DNA from: Amphritea atlantica | GTDB lineage: Bacteria; Pseudomonadota; Gammaproteobacteria; Pseudomonadales; Balneatricaceae | Assembly (NCBI RefSeq): GCF_900111095.1 | Contig: NZ_FOGB01000001.1 | Location: forward strand, 248,001-312,000 | Reading direction: 5' to 3' | DNA: 64,000 nucleotides | Shown here: in pieces, positions 15,938 to 24,900 of the stretch | Numbering within the stretch: the first letter of the stretch is position 1 | Layout: every line of letters starts with the position of its first letter | Translations under genes and position numbers: made by a program | Notes under the pieces: model-generated | What the model saw: only the letters and a program-made list of their open reading frames with translations | The model's database searches: none | What the model was told of the DNA's origin: nothing

Positions 15938-17290
15938 CTATTTATTAGCGGCGAAGTATTCGCGGGTCAGTTTGAAGACAACCGGGCTCAGCAATGCCAG
16001 TGCGATCAGGTTAGGGATCGCCATCATTGCATTGAGGGTATCTGCCAGCAACCAGATGAAATCAAGGCTGACGCCGGCACCGATTGGTACGGCGATAATC
16101 CATAGGACACGGTAGGGGGTGATCGCTTTGACTCCGAAAAGAAACTCAATGCAGCGCTCACCATAGAATGACCAGCCGATGATGGTGGTAAAGGCGAAAA
16201 TCGCCAGCGAGATTGCGACCAGATAATTACCGATACCTGGCAGTGAGTGAGAAAAAGCAGCTGACGTCAGCGCGGCGCCCGACGCGCCAGAGGTCCATTC
16301 TCCGGAGGTGATGATCACAAGTCCGGTAATCGAACAGATGACAATGGTATCGATAAATGTGCCCAGCATCGCGACCAAACCCTGACGCACAGGGTCTTTC
16401 GTCTGGGCCGCCGCATGCGCTATCGGCGCAGAACCAAGGCCTGCTTCGTTGGAGAAAATACCCCGGGCAACACCAAAGCGGATCGCCATCCAGATTGCAG
16501 CGCCGGCAAAGCCGCCTTCAGCCGCACTTTCAGTGAAGGCGTAAGTGAAAATGAGGTTCAGCGCGGCAGGGATTGCATCTGCGTTGATTGCCAGAACCGC
16601 GAGGCCTGCTACCAGGTATGCGATCGCCATCAGAGGCACGAGAGCCCCCGCAACACTACCGATACGTTTGATACCACCGATCAGAACAGCGCCTACCAGT
16701 ACCATCAGAATTGCGCCGGTTACCCAGACATTCAGTCCAAAGTTGGAATGGATAACATCGGCCACCGAGTTTGACTGAACGGTGTTGCCTATCCCAAAAG
16801 CGGCAACTGCACCGAAGATAGCAAATGCGGTGCCCAGCCAGGCCCAGTGTGTGCCCAGACCGTTCTTGATGTAATACATTGGCCCGCCGACATGGTTGCC
16901 CTCTTCATCAACCTCACGATATTTTACGGCTAGCACCGCTTCGGCGTATTTGGTGGCCATGCCCACAAGTGCGGTACACCACATCCAGAACAGCGCACCG
17001 GGGCCGCCAAGAAAAACGGCTGTCGCAACACCTGCAATATTACCGGTACCGACGGTTGCTGATAGTGCTGTCATGAGTGCCTGATAAGGAGGGATTTCAC
17101 CCTCATTGGCCTCTTCACCTTTTGCTGAGCGGCCGCTCCAGAGCAGCTTAAAGCCGGTCCCCAGTTTGAGAATCGGCATCAGTTTCAGACCTAACATCAG
17201 AAACAGACCGACACCGAGGATCAGGACCAGCATCATCGGTCCCCAGACGATACCGTTAATCGTGTGGATTACTGAGGTGATAGCTTCCAT
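15938..17290 (-). CDS. AGCS-family alanine/glycine:sodium symporter
   Basis: The 450-residue membrane protein has 11 or so hydrophobic helices and the AGCS signatures ALSATVGTGNIAGVATAVFLGGPGALFWMW (about 75-105) and FSNEAGLGSAPIAHAAA. It imports alanine, glycine or D-alanine/D-serine with sodium. It lies 210 bp downstream of dsdA on the same strand, so the pair may handle D-serine uptake and deamination, a role played by DsdX or CycA in E. coli. A terminator directly follows. Between dsdA and this gene there is only a weak A/T hairpin, so read-through is possible. Confidence 0.92.
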   Translation of the reverse strand: MEAITSVIHTINGIVWGPMMLVLILGVGLFLMLGLKLMPILKLGTGFKLLWSGRSAKGEEANEGEIPPYQALMTALSATVGTGNIAGVATAVFLGGPGALFWMWCTALVGMATKYAEAVLAVKYREVDEEGNHVGGPMYYIKNGLGTHWAWLGTAFAIFGAVAAFGIGNTVQSNSVADVIHSNFGLNVWVTGAILMVLVGAVLIGGIKRIGSVAGALVPLMAIAYLVAGLAVLAINADAIPAALNLIFTYAFTESAAEGGFAGAAIWMAIRFGVARGIFSNEAGLGSAPIAHAAAQTKDPVRQGLVAMLGTFIDTIVICSITGLVIITSGEWTSGASGAALTSAAFSHSLPGIGNYLVAISLAIFAFTTIIGWSFYGERCIEFLFGVKAITPYRVLWIIAVPIGAGVSLDFIWLLADTLNAMMAIPNLIALALLSPVVFKLTREYFAANK

Positions 17291-17500
17291 ATAAACTCCT
17301 TAATTATTGTTGTTCCCTTCCAGCAGGCTTTTCACCTGAGTATCCGGCTGGGAACGTTGCCGTTTTAATGGTCGTTTTTTGAAAAAACGGATAAATAATC
17401 CAGGCGGATGCGCCCTTGGTTTTTATACCCGGATATTCTGAAATACTGGTTGTTCAGGCCTCTTCAACCAGCCCCTTAGCGCTGGGAAAAGAGGTTGGTT

Positions 17501-18823
17501 TTACCGTGTGGGACGTTGATTGCCGCGCTGTTGAAATTTCTGCATCTCTTCTGCCGGTACAAACAGGCCTCCGGTGGTCCACAGCAGGTGAGTGGCGTTG
17601 TGCATTGCGTGATTTAGCCGTTGTTGTTGCAGATAGTTCTGTCCCTGTTCTGTTCCGGTTAGCCAGGTAGGCCCTGAAAATCCTGCTGCGGCTGAGGGTT
17701 CTATCTCAATACCTTCACTCTGGCTTAGCCGGAAGAGGTTTTTGAACAGTTCATCATCGGTGACGGTAAAAATACCGCTAAGCATATTGTCGATAACAGA
17801 ACAGACCCAACCGGACGCCATACTAACTGCCAGACCATCTGCTTCGGTGTCAACCCTGAGGCCGACCTGATAGACCGAGTCCGGGTGCTCTTTATCGATA
17901 GCCTGCATGCCGATCAGTACGCAGGGTGCCTCAACCGGTTCGGCAAAGAAACAGTGCACATGAGGGCCAAAAACCTGCTTCAAACCGAAGTTAATACCGC
18001 CAGGTGCGCCGCCGACCCCGCAGGGTATATAAACAAAAAGAGGGTGTTCTGCATCAACAGGGATCTGCTGTTCAATCAGTTGCTGTTGCAAGCGCAGGGC
18101 GGCAACGGCGTAGCCGAGGAATAGGCGAGGCGAGTTTTCATCATCGACAAAATAGCTGTCTGGGTCGGCGTTGGAGGCGGCCCGGCCCGCAGCCACGGCA
18201 GCGCTGTAATCATCGCTGTGCTCGATAACGGTAACGCCGCGGTCACGCAGTCGCTGTTTTTTCCACTGCTTCGCTTCAACCGACATATGTACTACCGATC
18301 TGAAGCCCAGAGCTGCACTGATGATGCCGATACTCAGGCCAAGATTTCCAGTGCTGCTGACCGCTATCTCATGACGGCTGAAAAGTGCCTGAGCATCTGC
18401 ACTGAGTAATTTAAGGTAGTTATCGTCGTAGCCGCTGATGATGCCATGTTCCAGTGCCAGTTGCTCTGCATGACAGAGTACTTCATGAATGCCGCCCCGG
18501 GCTTTGACCGATCCGGCAACAGGCAGAGCATGATCACCTTTTATCATTAGTTTGCCTGACAATTCGGGATAATGCTGTTGTTGTAGGTTAGTCGCTGAGA
18601 GGAGGGCTGACTCGATCAGTCCATTGCTACTGATGAGTTCAGGAAACAGTTGTTGTAGCAGCGCTGCACAACGGCGCAGGCGCTGGTCTGCCTGATGGAT
18701 ATCAGAAAGAGTGAGTTCGGTGTTGTGGCAGGCTTTTTTGGCGTGTAATTCAGGGTTCAGCCAGAGTATTGGCTTGCCGGTACTGAGAGCCTTTCCCAGT
18801 GGTGTATCAATTAGTTTACCCAT
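17501..18823 (-). CDS. dsdA: D-serine ammonia-lyase (D-serine dehydratase)
   Basis: The 440-residue PLP enzyme converts D-serine to pyruvate and ammonia. It matches E. coli DsdA in length and layout: the PLP lysine lies in GSVKARGGIHEV (about residue 110), phosphate-binding SSTGNLGLSIGI follows, then KQWKKQRLRDRGVTVIEH and the glycine-rich PCGVGGAPGG. ATG at 18823 has a GAG ribosome site. A LysR gene is divergently transcribed, as dsdC is in E. coli, with an imperfect dyad between them. An AGCS symporter follows downstream. The last residues (QRGNQRPTR) are unremarkable. Together with dadA and alanine racemase nearby it marks a D-amino-acid catabolic island. Confidence 0.95.
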   Translation of the reverse strand: MGKLIDTPLGKALSTGKPILWLNPELHAKKACHNTELTLSDIHQADQRLRRCAALLQQLFPELISSNGLIESALLSATNLQQQHYPELSGKLMIKGDHALPVAGSVKARGGIHEVLCHAEQLALEHGIISGYDDNYLKLLSADAQALFSRHEIAVSSTGNLGLSIGIISAALGFRSVVHMSVEAKQWKKQRLRDRGVTVIEHSDDYSAAVAAGRAASNADPDSYFVDDENSPRLFLGYAVAALRLQQQLIEQQIPVDAEHPLFVYIPCGVGGAPGGINFGLKQVFGPHVHCFFAEPVEAPCVLIGMQAIDKEHPDSVYQVGLRVDTEADGLAVSMASGWVCSVIDNMLSGIFTVTDDELFKNLFRLSQSEGIEIEPSAAAGFSGPTWLTGTEQGQNYLQQQRLNHAMHNATHLLWTTGGLFVPAEEMQKFQQRGNQRPTR

Positions 18824-18916
18824 AGATCGCTCTGCAGTTTGTTATGTTTGTATGGTGCAGTGGGTGTATTCTGTGATCTTAGGTCGGGCTAAACAAACGA
18901 TGATTTCTATTGTATG

Positions 18917-18933
18917 GTTAAGTTCAACTAAAC
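18917..18933. promoter_or_regulatory. imperfect dyad GTTAAGTT-C-AACTAAAC upstream of the DsdC-like gene
   Basis: Seven of eight arm positions pair. The dyad lies between dsdA and the divergent LysR gene and is a plausible LysR recognition site or autoregulatory operator. Confidence 0.35.
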
Positions 18934-18957
18934 TAAGCAAGAATAAAAACGGAGCCT

Positions 18958-19863
18958 ATGCATACTAATAGTCAGATTCTCGCGGCCATGAGAACGTTCG
19001 AAGCAGCGGCACGGTTACATAGTTTCAGTCAGGCGGCCAGTGAATTGTCGATTACTCCCGGGGCGGTCAGCCAACAGATCAAAAATCTGGAAAGCCAGGT
19101 GGGGGTTATGCTCTTTACGCGTAAGATTCGACAGGTGGAGCTGACGGCAGAGGGGTTGCAGTTTTATGAGACGGTAAGGCCTGCGCTGGTGAGTATCGAA
19201 AACTGCCTCAGTCGTATCAAACGATCCGATCTGAAAGGTAGTGTCAGGTTGCGTTCGATTCCCTCATTTGTATTTAAGTGGCTGATTCCGCGTCTGGGCG
19301 GTTTCCAGAAGCGCTATCCTGATATTCGCATCGAGACGATAGCAGAGGGGAGTCTGCTGGACTTGAAAAACCGGGACTTCGATATTGCGATCGATTATGG
19401 CCTGGGAAGCTATCCCGGCCTGAGTTGTTCATTGATGATGAATGAAAATCTTTTTCCGGTTGTCAGTCCTGAGTACTTCAGTGACATTGACTGGAGTACT
19501 CCGGAGGCGCTGAATCGGGTACCACTGTTGCATGACACCGCCCCCTGGGCGGATGCCGAACCCGATTCGGAGTGGCGCTACTGGCTCAGAGCCAGTGGCA
19601 TGAATACGATTGAAACTGACCGGGGGCACTACTTCAATCGCGGTGATATGGCGATTAAGGCTGCCGAATCAGGGCTGGGCGTGGCAATTGCCCGGGAGTC
19701 GCTACTGACGGATGAGATTATTCGTGGGCGCTTATTCGCTCCTTACGCAAAGCAAAAGTGTCGCTGCCGTTATTATATTGTTTATGCTCATGGCGCCCTG
19801 AATAATCCAAGGATTAAAGCCGTGCATGACTGGCTTATCGAGATTGGCAGTCAGCCAGGCTGA
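18958..19863 (+). CDS. LysR-family regulator, DsdC/GcvA-like
   Basis: The 301-residue protein has an N-terminal wHTH (about 8-67, AARLHSFSQAASELSITPGAVSQQIKNLESQVGVMLF) of the GcvA/DsdC subgroup and a LysR substrate domain from residue 92. The GGAG ribosome site fixes ATG at 18958. Divergence from dsdA mirrors the dsdC-dsdA arrangement and suggests D-serine-responsive activation. GcvA, which controls glycine cleavage in E. coli, belongs to the same subgroup, so a role at the gcv genes 10 kb away is a less likely alternative. Confidence 0.88.
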   Translation: MHTNSQILAAMRTFEAAARLHSFSQAASELSITPGAVSQQIKNLESQVGVMLFTRKIRQVELTAEGLQFYETVRPALVSIENCLSRIKRSDLKGSVRLRSIPSFVFKWLIPRLGGFQKRYPDIRIETIAEGSLLDLKNRDFDIAIDYGLGSYPGLSCSLMMNENLFPVVSPEYFSDIDWSTPEALNRVPLLHDTAPWADAEPDSEWRYWLRASGMNTIETDRGHYFNRGDMAIKAAESGLGVAIARESLLTDEIIRGRLFAPYAKQKCRCRYYIVYAHGALNNPRIKAVHDWLIEIGSQPG

Positions 19864-19887
19864 GCGTAATGGCCGTCAACTTACTAT

Positions 19888-20385
19888 TTAGCCCCGCGGA
19901 CTACTCGGATTAATTGGCAGGCTGAGAGTTTCTTTGACTTCCTCCATGACAATATAACTCTTGGAGTTTTTCACGCCGGGCAGGGTCAGCAGCATCTCTC
20001 CCAATAACGCCCGGTATTCGGACATATCGGCAATCCGCGCTTTAATCAGAAAATCAGCATCCCCCGAAACCAGGTGACACTCCAGCACATAGGGCAGGGA
20101 CGCTACCGCTTTATTAAACTTAAGGAAGGCATCCGGTGACTGGTAGGAGAGTGAGATCTCAACAAAAACCAGCATCCCATAACCCATTGCCTGAGGATCA
20201 ATGCGGGCATAATAACCCTGAATCAAACCATCCTTTTCCAGCCGTTTAACCCGTTCCATGCAGGGTGTCGTACTGAGACCAACAATGTCTGCCAGGTCGA
20301 CATAGCTGATGCGGCCGTTTTCCTGCAGGGTTCTCAGTATATTCAGATCGATCTTATCCAGCTTACGTTTTTGTTTTGTATTCAT
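19888..20385 (-). CDS. Lrp/AsnC-family transcriptional regulator (DadR-like)
   Basis: The 165-residue protein has the AsnC-type HTH (about 10-60, LDKIDLNILRTLQENGRISYVDLADIVGLSTTPCMERVKRLEKDG) and an RAM effector-binding domain (about 70-150). It is divergent from dadA. In Pseudomonas, DadR, an Lrp-type protein, senses alanine and activates dadAX from the same position, so the same role is inferred. The C-terminal motif SYIVMEEVKET is typical Lrp. An alternative is a general leucine-responsive Lrp, but the position favours a local regulator. Confidence 0.9.
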   Translation of the reverse strand: MNTKQKRKLDKIDLNILRTLQENGRISYVDLADIVGLSTTPCMERVKRLEKDGLIQGYYARIDPQAMGYGMLVFVEISLSYQSPDAFLKFNKAVASLPYVLECHLVSGDADFLIKARIADMSEYRALLGEMLLTLPGVKNSKSYIVMEEVKETLSLPINPSSPRG

Positions 20386-20558
20386 AGGGTTACTTCGTCC
20401 GCAGTCTCCGGTTGGAGGTAAAATTTATAACAGGCGCTATTTTGCAGGGTAATAGTTTTGAAAATAGTTTAAATACAAAAAAATAATCTGTCAAAGATAC
20501 AATACACTAGTCAAATCATTTGTTGGTGATAAATATAAAAACGGATAGGTATGTTGCA

Positions 20559-21818
20559 ATGAAGATTTTGATTTTGGGTAGCGGCGTTATCGGTGTAACC
20601 AGCGCCTGGTATCTGGCTAAACAGGGCCATCAGGTTACTATCATCGATCGCCAGAGCGCACCGGCGATGGAAACCAGTTTTGCCAATGCCGGTCAGATCT
20701 CGCCTGGCTATTCCGCTCCCTGGGCCGCACCGGGTGTACCATTAAAGGCGATCAAGTGGATGATGCAGGATCTTGCGCCGCTGATGATCAACCCTAAAGT
20801 GAATGCCAATACTTTGAAGTGGATGACCAAGATGCTATCCAATTGCACTCAGAGTTCATATCACACCAACAAAGCCCGTATGATGCGTTTAGCTGAGTAT
20901 AGCCGCGATTGTTTCAAAGATCTGCGTACTGATATCGAAATTGATTATGAAGGCCGTACCGGGGGCACGTTGCAGCTGTTCCGCACCCAGAAACAGGTGG
21001 ATGCGGCGGCAAAAGACATCTCTGTGCTGGAAGAGTGCGGCGTCGATTATGAACTGCTGGACCGTGACGGTTGTGTTTCCCGTGAACCCGCTCTGGGTTT
21101 TGTTAAAGAGAAAATCGTCGGTGGCCTGCGTCTGCCCGGTGATGAGACCGGTGACTGTTTCAAATTCACCAGCGCGCTGGCTGAAGAGTGTAAGAAGCTG
21201 GGGGTCGAATTTAAGTTTGATACTGAGATCGAAGGTCTGATCAGCGATGATAACCAGATTGTAGGCGTTAAAACCCGTCAGGGCACATTCACCGCTGACC
21301 GATACCTGATGTGTCTGGGCAGCTACAGCACCCTGTTACTGGCTAATGTCGGGGTTGCGATTCCGGTCTATCCGATTAAAGGTTACTCACTGACATTGCC
21401 GATTGTTGATGAAACCAAAGCGCCGGTTTCAACCGTGATGGATGAAACCTATAAAGTTGCAGTGACCCGTTTCGATGATCGTATTCGTGTGGGTGGTACG
21501 GCTGAAATTACCTCCTATGACACCTCGCTGCAGGAGAAGCGTCGTAAGAATGTTGAGTTTACCGTGGGTGATCTGTTTCCCGGCGGGGGGGATATTCAGA
21601 ATGCTGAGTTCTGGACCGGTCTGCGGCCAATGACCCCGGATGGTACACCTGTTCTTGGCGGGACACGCTATCCGAATCTCTATCTGAACACCGGTCATGG
21701 CACCCTGGGCTGGACCATGTCTCTGGGGTCAGGCAAGTTTGTTGCCGATGTCATCAGCGGTAACAAAACCGATATCGATCCAGAAGGACTTTCCGTCGCC
21801 CGTTATGGCCAGAATTAA
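20559..21818 (+). CDS. dadA: D-amino acid dehydrogenase, small subunit-type flavoprotein
   Basis: The product of 419 residues is a DAO-family FAD enzyme that oxidises D-alanine and other D-amino acids to keto acids at the inner membrane, passing electrons to quinone. It begins [20 protein letters not shown], the Rossmann GxGxxG motif, and has the DadA signature [22 protein letters not shown] (ETSFANAGQ here) and the C-terminal FAD contact [16 protein letters not shown]. The open frame extends 13 codons upstream; ATG at 20559 matches family N-termini. A terminator separates it from the ridA homologue and alanine racemase, which complete a dad locus converting L-alanine via D-alanine to pyruvate. 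Confidence 0.95.
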   Translation: MKILILGSGVIGVTSAWYLAKQGHQVTIIDRQSAPAMETSFANAGQISPGYSAPWAAPGVPLKAIKWMMQDLAPLMINPKVNANTLKWMTKMLSNCTQSSYHTNKARMMRLAEYSRDCFKDLRTDIEIDYEGRTGGTLQLFRTQKQVDAAAKDISVLEECGVDYELLDRDGCVSREPALGFVKEKIVGGLRLPGDETGDCFKFTSALAEECKKLGVEFKFDTEIEGLISDDNQIVGVKTRQGTFTADRYLMCLGSYSTLLLANVGVAIPVYPIKGYSLTLPIVDETKAPVSTVMDETYKVAVTRFDDRIRVGGTAEITSYDTSLQEKRRKNVEFTVGDLFPGGGDIQNAEFWTGLRPMTPDGTPVLGGTRYPNLYLNTGHGTLGWTMSLGSGKFVADVISGNKTDIDPEGLSVARYGQN

Positions 21819-21832
21819 GCAATAACGGTTTT

Positions 21833-21891
21833 GAACACAGGGGCTTTTACGCACCTCGTAAGCACCTTTTCTGCCTCTGTGTTCACTTTTT
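21833..21891 (+). terminator. intrinsic terminator after dadA
   Basis: Arms GAACACAGGGGC and GCCTCTGTGTTC pair with one G-T, followed by ACTTTTT. Some read-through into ridA is likely. Confidence 0.7.
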
Positions 21892-22021
21892 ATTACAGGC
21901 TATAATCTGCGGCACTCTGTTGCTGGAGAGTAAACCAATCTGAGCAGCAATGGCCAGCGCAGAGATGCTCCGGGCCAGTGCTGACAAACTATTTTAAGAA
22001 CGATTACTTAGGATTTATACC

Positions 22022-22408
22022 ATGCCAACCAAGACTATTATTGCCACTGAAAATGCACCTTCTGCAATCGGCACATACTCGCAGGCTGTTAAAGTCGATA
22101 ACACTGTATATATGTCGGGTCAGATTCCACTGGTACCGGCAACCATGGAGATGGTTACTGAGTCTTTTGAAGCCCAGGCTGTGCAGGTGTTTGATAACCT
22201 GAAAGCGGTGGCTGAAGCAGCGGGTGGCTCAATGAATGATCTGGTGAAGGTGAACATTCTGCTGACCGATCTGGCTAATTTTGCCACGGTCAATGAAGTG
22301 ATGGCACGCTATTTTGATCAGCCTTATCCCGCCCGTGCTGCGTATGCAGTGAAGGCGTTACCAAAAGATGCCGATATCGAAGTTGAAGCGGTGATGGTTC
22401 TGGGCTGA
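22022..22408 (+). CDS. ridA: RidA-family reactive imine/enamine deaminase
   Basis: The 128-residue protein has the complete RidA (YjgF/YER057c) signature: [39 protein letters not shown] and the catalytic arginine in [24 protein letters not shown]. RidA hydrolyses 2-aminoacrylate and related imines made by PLP lyases such as serine dehydratases and by D-amino acid oxidation. Its position between dadA and alanine racemase, and the presence of dsdA and sdaA in the region, fits imine clean-up. The ATG follows an AGGATTTATACC site. Confidence 0.93.
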   Translation: MPTKTIIATENAPSAIGTYSQAVKVDNTVYMSGQIPLVPATMEMVTESFEAQAVQVFDNLKAVAEAAGGSMNDLVKVNILLTDLANFATVNEVMARYFDQPYPARAAYAVKALPKDADIEVEAVMVLG

Positions 22409-22427
22409 GCCGCAGGATTCTGGTTTT

Positions 22428-22450
22428 GATGCCTGTGTTGTGCAGGCATC
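22428..22450 (+). other. hairpin in the ridA-dadX spacer
   Basis: GATGCCTG pairs perfectly with CAGGCATC around a 7-nt loop. There is no T-run, so it is more likely an mRNA processing or stability element than a terminator. Confidence 0.5.
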
Positions 22451-22483
22451 TGAATAAAAGTGAGAGCTTAAGGTAAGAGTTAC

Positions 22484-23566
22484 ATGAGTCGAGCAGCAAA
22501 AATTACGGTTGATCTGGAGGCTATCCGACAGAATTACCGACTGGCACGTTCCCTTAATACAGCGGGTAATGCTGCAGCAATTATCAAGGCAGATGCTTAC
22601 GGACATAACGCCGTTAAGGTGGCCCGGGCGCTGCAAGCTGAAGCGGATGCATTCGGTGTTGCCTGTATTGAAGAGGGAATCGAGCTGATTGAAGCCGGTA
22701 TACAAAAACCTGTTTTGCTGCTCGAGGGCTTCTTTGAAGTCAGTGAGCTGCCCTATATCAGTGAACATGGCATGTGGTGTGCGGTGCACAGCCTGTATCA
22801 GATAGAGCAGATAGCGCAAGCCTCTCTGAGTAAACCGATTACGGTCTGGCTGAAAATGAATTCCGGTATGAACCGCTTAGGTATCCATCCGGATGATTAT
22901 CAGGCGGCGTTTCAGCGTTTGCAGCAACTGGAAAATGTATCAGATATCGTTTTGATGACCCACTTTGCCAGTTCTGATGAACTGGATAAAGCGACGACTG
23001 AGCAGCAGCTGGCGGTGTTCAACCGCGCCAGTGAGGGGTTGGATGCACCCCACTGCCTGGCTAATTCTGCCGCAGTGTTGGCCTGGCAGGATGCGCGTCG
23101 TGACTGGATGCGTCCCGGACTGATGCTGTACGGTGCGACACCTTTCCCGGAAGCGCAGGAGCAGGCTGATAAACTGCTACCGGCCATGACGCTGACCTCT
23201 GAAGTCATCGCTATACGCGATGTACAACCAGGCGAATGCGTCGGCTACGGTGGTAACTTCGTTGCCGATAAGCCGACCCGGGTAGGGACGGTTGCCCTTG
23301 GGTATGCTGATGGTTACCCGCGCCATGCTGTCACCGGTACACCGGTGTGGATCAATGGTCAGCGCGCGCGGATCATTGGCCGGGTGTCGATGGATATGCT
23401 GGGGGTTGATCTGACCGGTATACCAGACGCTGGCATCGGTACAGAGGTGGAGTTCTGGGGACGAAATGTGACTGCTGCAGAGGTTGCAACCTACTGCGAT
23501 ACAATCCCTTATACGCTGTTTACCGGCATTACCCGTCGGGTGCATAAGCGTTACATAAACGAATAG
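22484..23566 (+). CDS. dadX: alanine racemase (catabolic)
   Basis: This 360-residue fold-type III PLP enzyme interconverts L- and D-alanine. Lys35 in AIIKADAYGHN binds PLP, and the second catalytic base, a Tyr, sits in CVGYGGNF near residue 250; the C-terminal beta domain has RVSMDMLGVDLT. Location in a dadA locus under an Lrp-type regulator indicates the catabolic isozyme DadX, although an anabolic Alr cannot be excluded if this is the only copy. A strong terminator follows. Confidence 0.93.
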   Translation: MSRAAKITVDLEAIRQNYRLARSLNTAGNAAAIIKADAYGHNAVKVARALQAEADAFGVACIEEGIELIEAGIQKPVLLLEGFFEVSELPYISEHGMWCAVHSLYQIEQIAQASLSKPITVWLKMNSGMNRLGIHPDDYQAAFQRLQQLENVSDIVLMTHFASSDELDKATTEQQLAVFNRASEGLDAPHCLANSAAVLAWQDARRDWMRPGLMLYGATPFPEAQEQADKLLPAMTLTSEVIAIRDVQPGECVGYGGNFVADKPTRVGTVALGYADGYPRHAVTGTPVWINGQRARIIGRVSMDMLGVDLTGIPDAGIGTEVEFWGRNVTAAEVATYCDTIPYTLFTGITRRVHKRYINE

Positions 23567-23587
23567 ATGCAGTTGATCAGACGTTTT

Positions 23588-23612
23588 AAAACCGGCCCCG
23601 TGCCGGTTTTTT
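23588..23612 (+). terminator. intrinsic terminator after alanine racemase
   Basis: A 9-bp perfect stem AAAACCGGC/GCCGGTTTT with a CCCGT loop runs into six T. Confidence 0.9.
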
Positions 23613-23700
23613 GTTTTATATTGTTCAGCGGGCGGTAATCTGCGTTAAGAAATGATATACAGGGACAGCGCTGTAGCACTGTTAATTCAGGGAGACCGAT

Positions 23701-23988
23701 ATGTATGCGGTGATTTTCCGGGCAGAGATCGCCCAGTTAGATGATGAGTACAACCAGATGGCTGCCCGGATGCGGGACCTTGCGTTGCAGGAGTATGGTT
23801 GCCTGGAGTTTACCGCCGTGACAGAGGGGAATCATGAGATCGCGATCTCATACTGGCGCAGCAAAGAGCAGATTCGTGCCTGGAAAGAGAATGCCGGGCA
23901 TCGGTTAGCTCAGCAAAAGGGGCGAGCCCGGTGGTATACCTCATATCGGGTTCAGGTTGTCGAGGTGGTGCGGGAATACAGCGCATAA
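23701..23988 (+). CDS. ABM-superfamily (antibiotic biosynthesis monooxygenase) protein
   Basis: A 95-residue dimeric alpha-beta barrel (ABM) protein. Visible family features are the early YAVIFRAEIA strand, MRDLALQEYGCLEFTAVTEGNHEIAISYW and the C-terminal WYTSYRVQVVEVVREY. Proteins of this group in proteobacteria resemble YqjZ/heme- or quinone-modifying stress proteins; the precise substrate cannot be stated. Gene order places it just ahead of a TraB/GumN protein with a 23-bp gap, so they probably share a transcript. Confidence 0.85.
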   Translation: MYAVIFRAEIAQLDDEYNQMAARMRDLALQEYGCLEFTAVTEGNHEIAISYWRSKEQIRAWKENAGHRLAQQKGRARWYTSYRVQVVEVVREYSA

Positions 23989-24011
23989 GTTTGCAGAGGA
24001 AGGAAAGGGTT

Positions 24012-24899
24012 ATGGTGGGATTTACAGCGAGGCTGTTCAGAGCTGTTGTGCTTTGTGTCGTATCGGTTGTTACAGTGACAGCCACGGCAGCAACCAGTGT
24101 CTGGAAGGTGAGTTCAGGCGATAATGTGGTCTATGTTGGCGGGACGCTGCATGTTCTGCGTCAGAGCGACTACCCGCTTCCTCCAGAATTTGATCGCGCT
24201 TATCAGCACGCCGATAAGCTGGTTTTTGAAACGGATCTTGAACAGCTGCACTCTGCTGAGGTGCTGCAGCGAATGCAACAGGCAGTGCGTTACCCTGAGG
24301 GGATCAGTGGGTTGGATAAGCGGGTTTCTGCGCCCCTGTATCAGCGTATCGTCAGAGTCTGGACTCAGTATGGTTTGCCGGCAGAGGCTCTGGATCGGTT
24401 GCGTCCCTCGGGCATCGTTATTACTCTGACGATGCTTAACCTGAAACAGATAGGCGTGGACGCGCAGGGTATTGATGACTTTTATCACAGTCGGGCCACT
24501 GCGGATGGCAAACCCGTCGCTGGGCTGGAATCGGTGGAGCAGCAGATCCGCTTGTTGTCGGGTATGGGCGCCGGTGATGAAGAAAAATTCATGCGGATCT
24601 CTCTGGATGAACTGGACCAGTCTGGCGGGATCATCAACGAGATGGTGGCTGCCTGGCGGGGTGGCCGTCTGGCTGATCTTGAACATCTGGTTATTGATGA
24701 CATGCGTCGCGAATCGCCCGCCAGTTTTCGTGCCCTGATGGTCGACCGAAATCAGCAATGGCTGCCGCAGATCGATGCTATGTTGCGTGACCGGCCGGTG
24801 GAGTTTGTGCTGGTGGGCAGCGGTCACCTGGCCGGTAAAGAGGGGCTTATTAATCAGTTGCAGCAGCGTGGTTATCGGGTTGAGCCGGTCGCTGAGTGA
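24012..24899 (+). CDS. TraB/GumN family protein with signal peptide
   Basis: The 295-residue protein has an N-terminal signal sequence (residues about 1-28, hydrophobic, ending TATAA), then the TraB/GumN domain. The two conserved motifs are VYVGGTLHVL near the N-terminus and FVLVGSGHLAGKEGL at the C-terminus, each with a catalytic-looking His. Related TIKI proteins are metalloproteases, and the bacterial family is thought to be envelope peptidase-like. The open frame starts at 23931, but ATG at 24012 has an AAGGAAAGG ribosome site and gives a proper signal peptide. It ends 1 bp from the convergent homoserine kinase gene. Confidence 0.88.
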   Translation: MVGFTARLFRAVVLCVVSVVTVTATAATSVWKVSSGDNVVYVGGTLHVLRQSDYPLPPEFDRAYQHADKLVFETDLEQLHSAEVLQRMQQAVRYPEGISGLDKRVSAPLYQRIVRVWTQYGLPAEALDRLRPSGIVITLTMLNLKQIGVDAQGIDDFYHSRATADGKPVAGLESVEQQIRLLSGMGAGDEEKFMRISLDELDQSGGIINEMVAAWRGGRLADLEHLVIDDMRRESPASFRALMVDRNQQWLPQIDAMLRDRPVEFVLVGSGHLAGKEGLINQLQQRGYRVEPVAE

Positions 24900-24900
24900 T

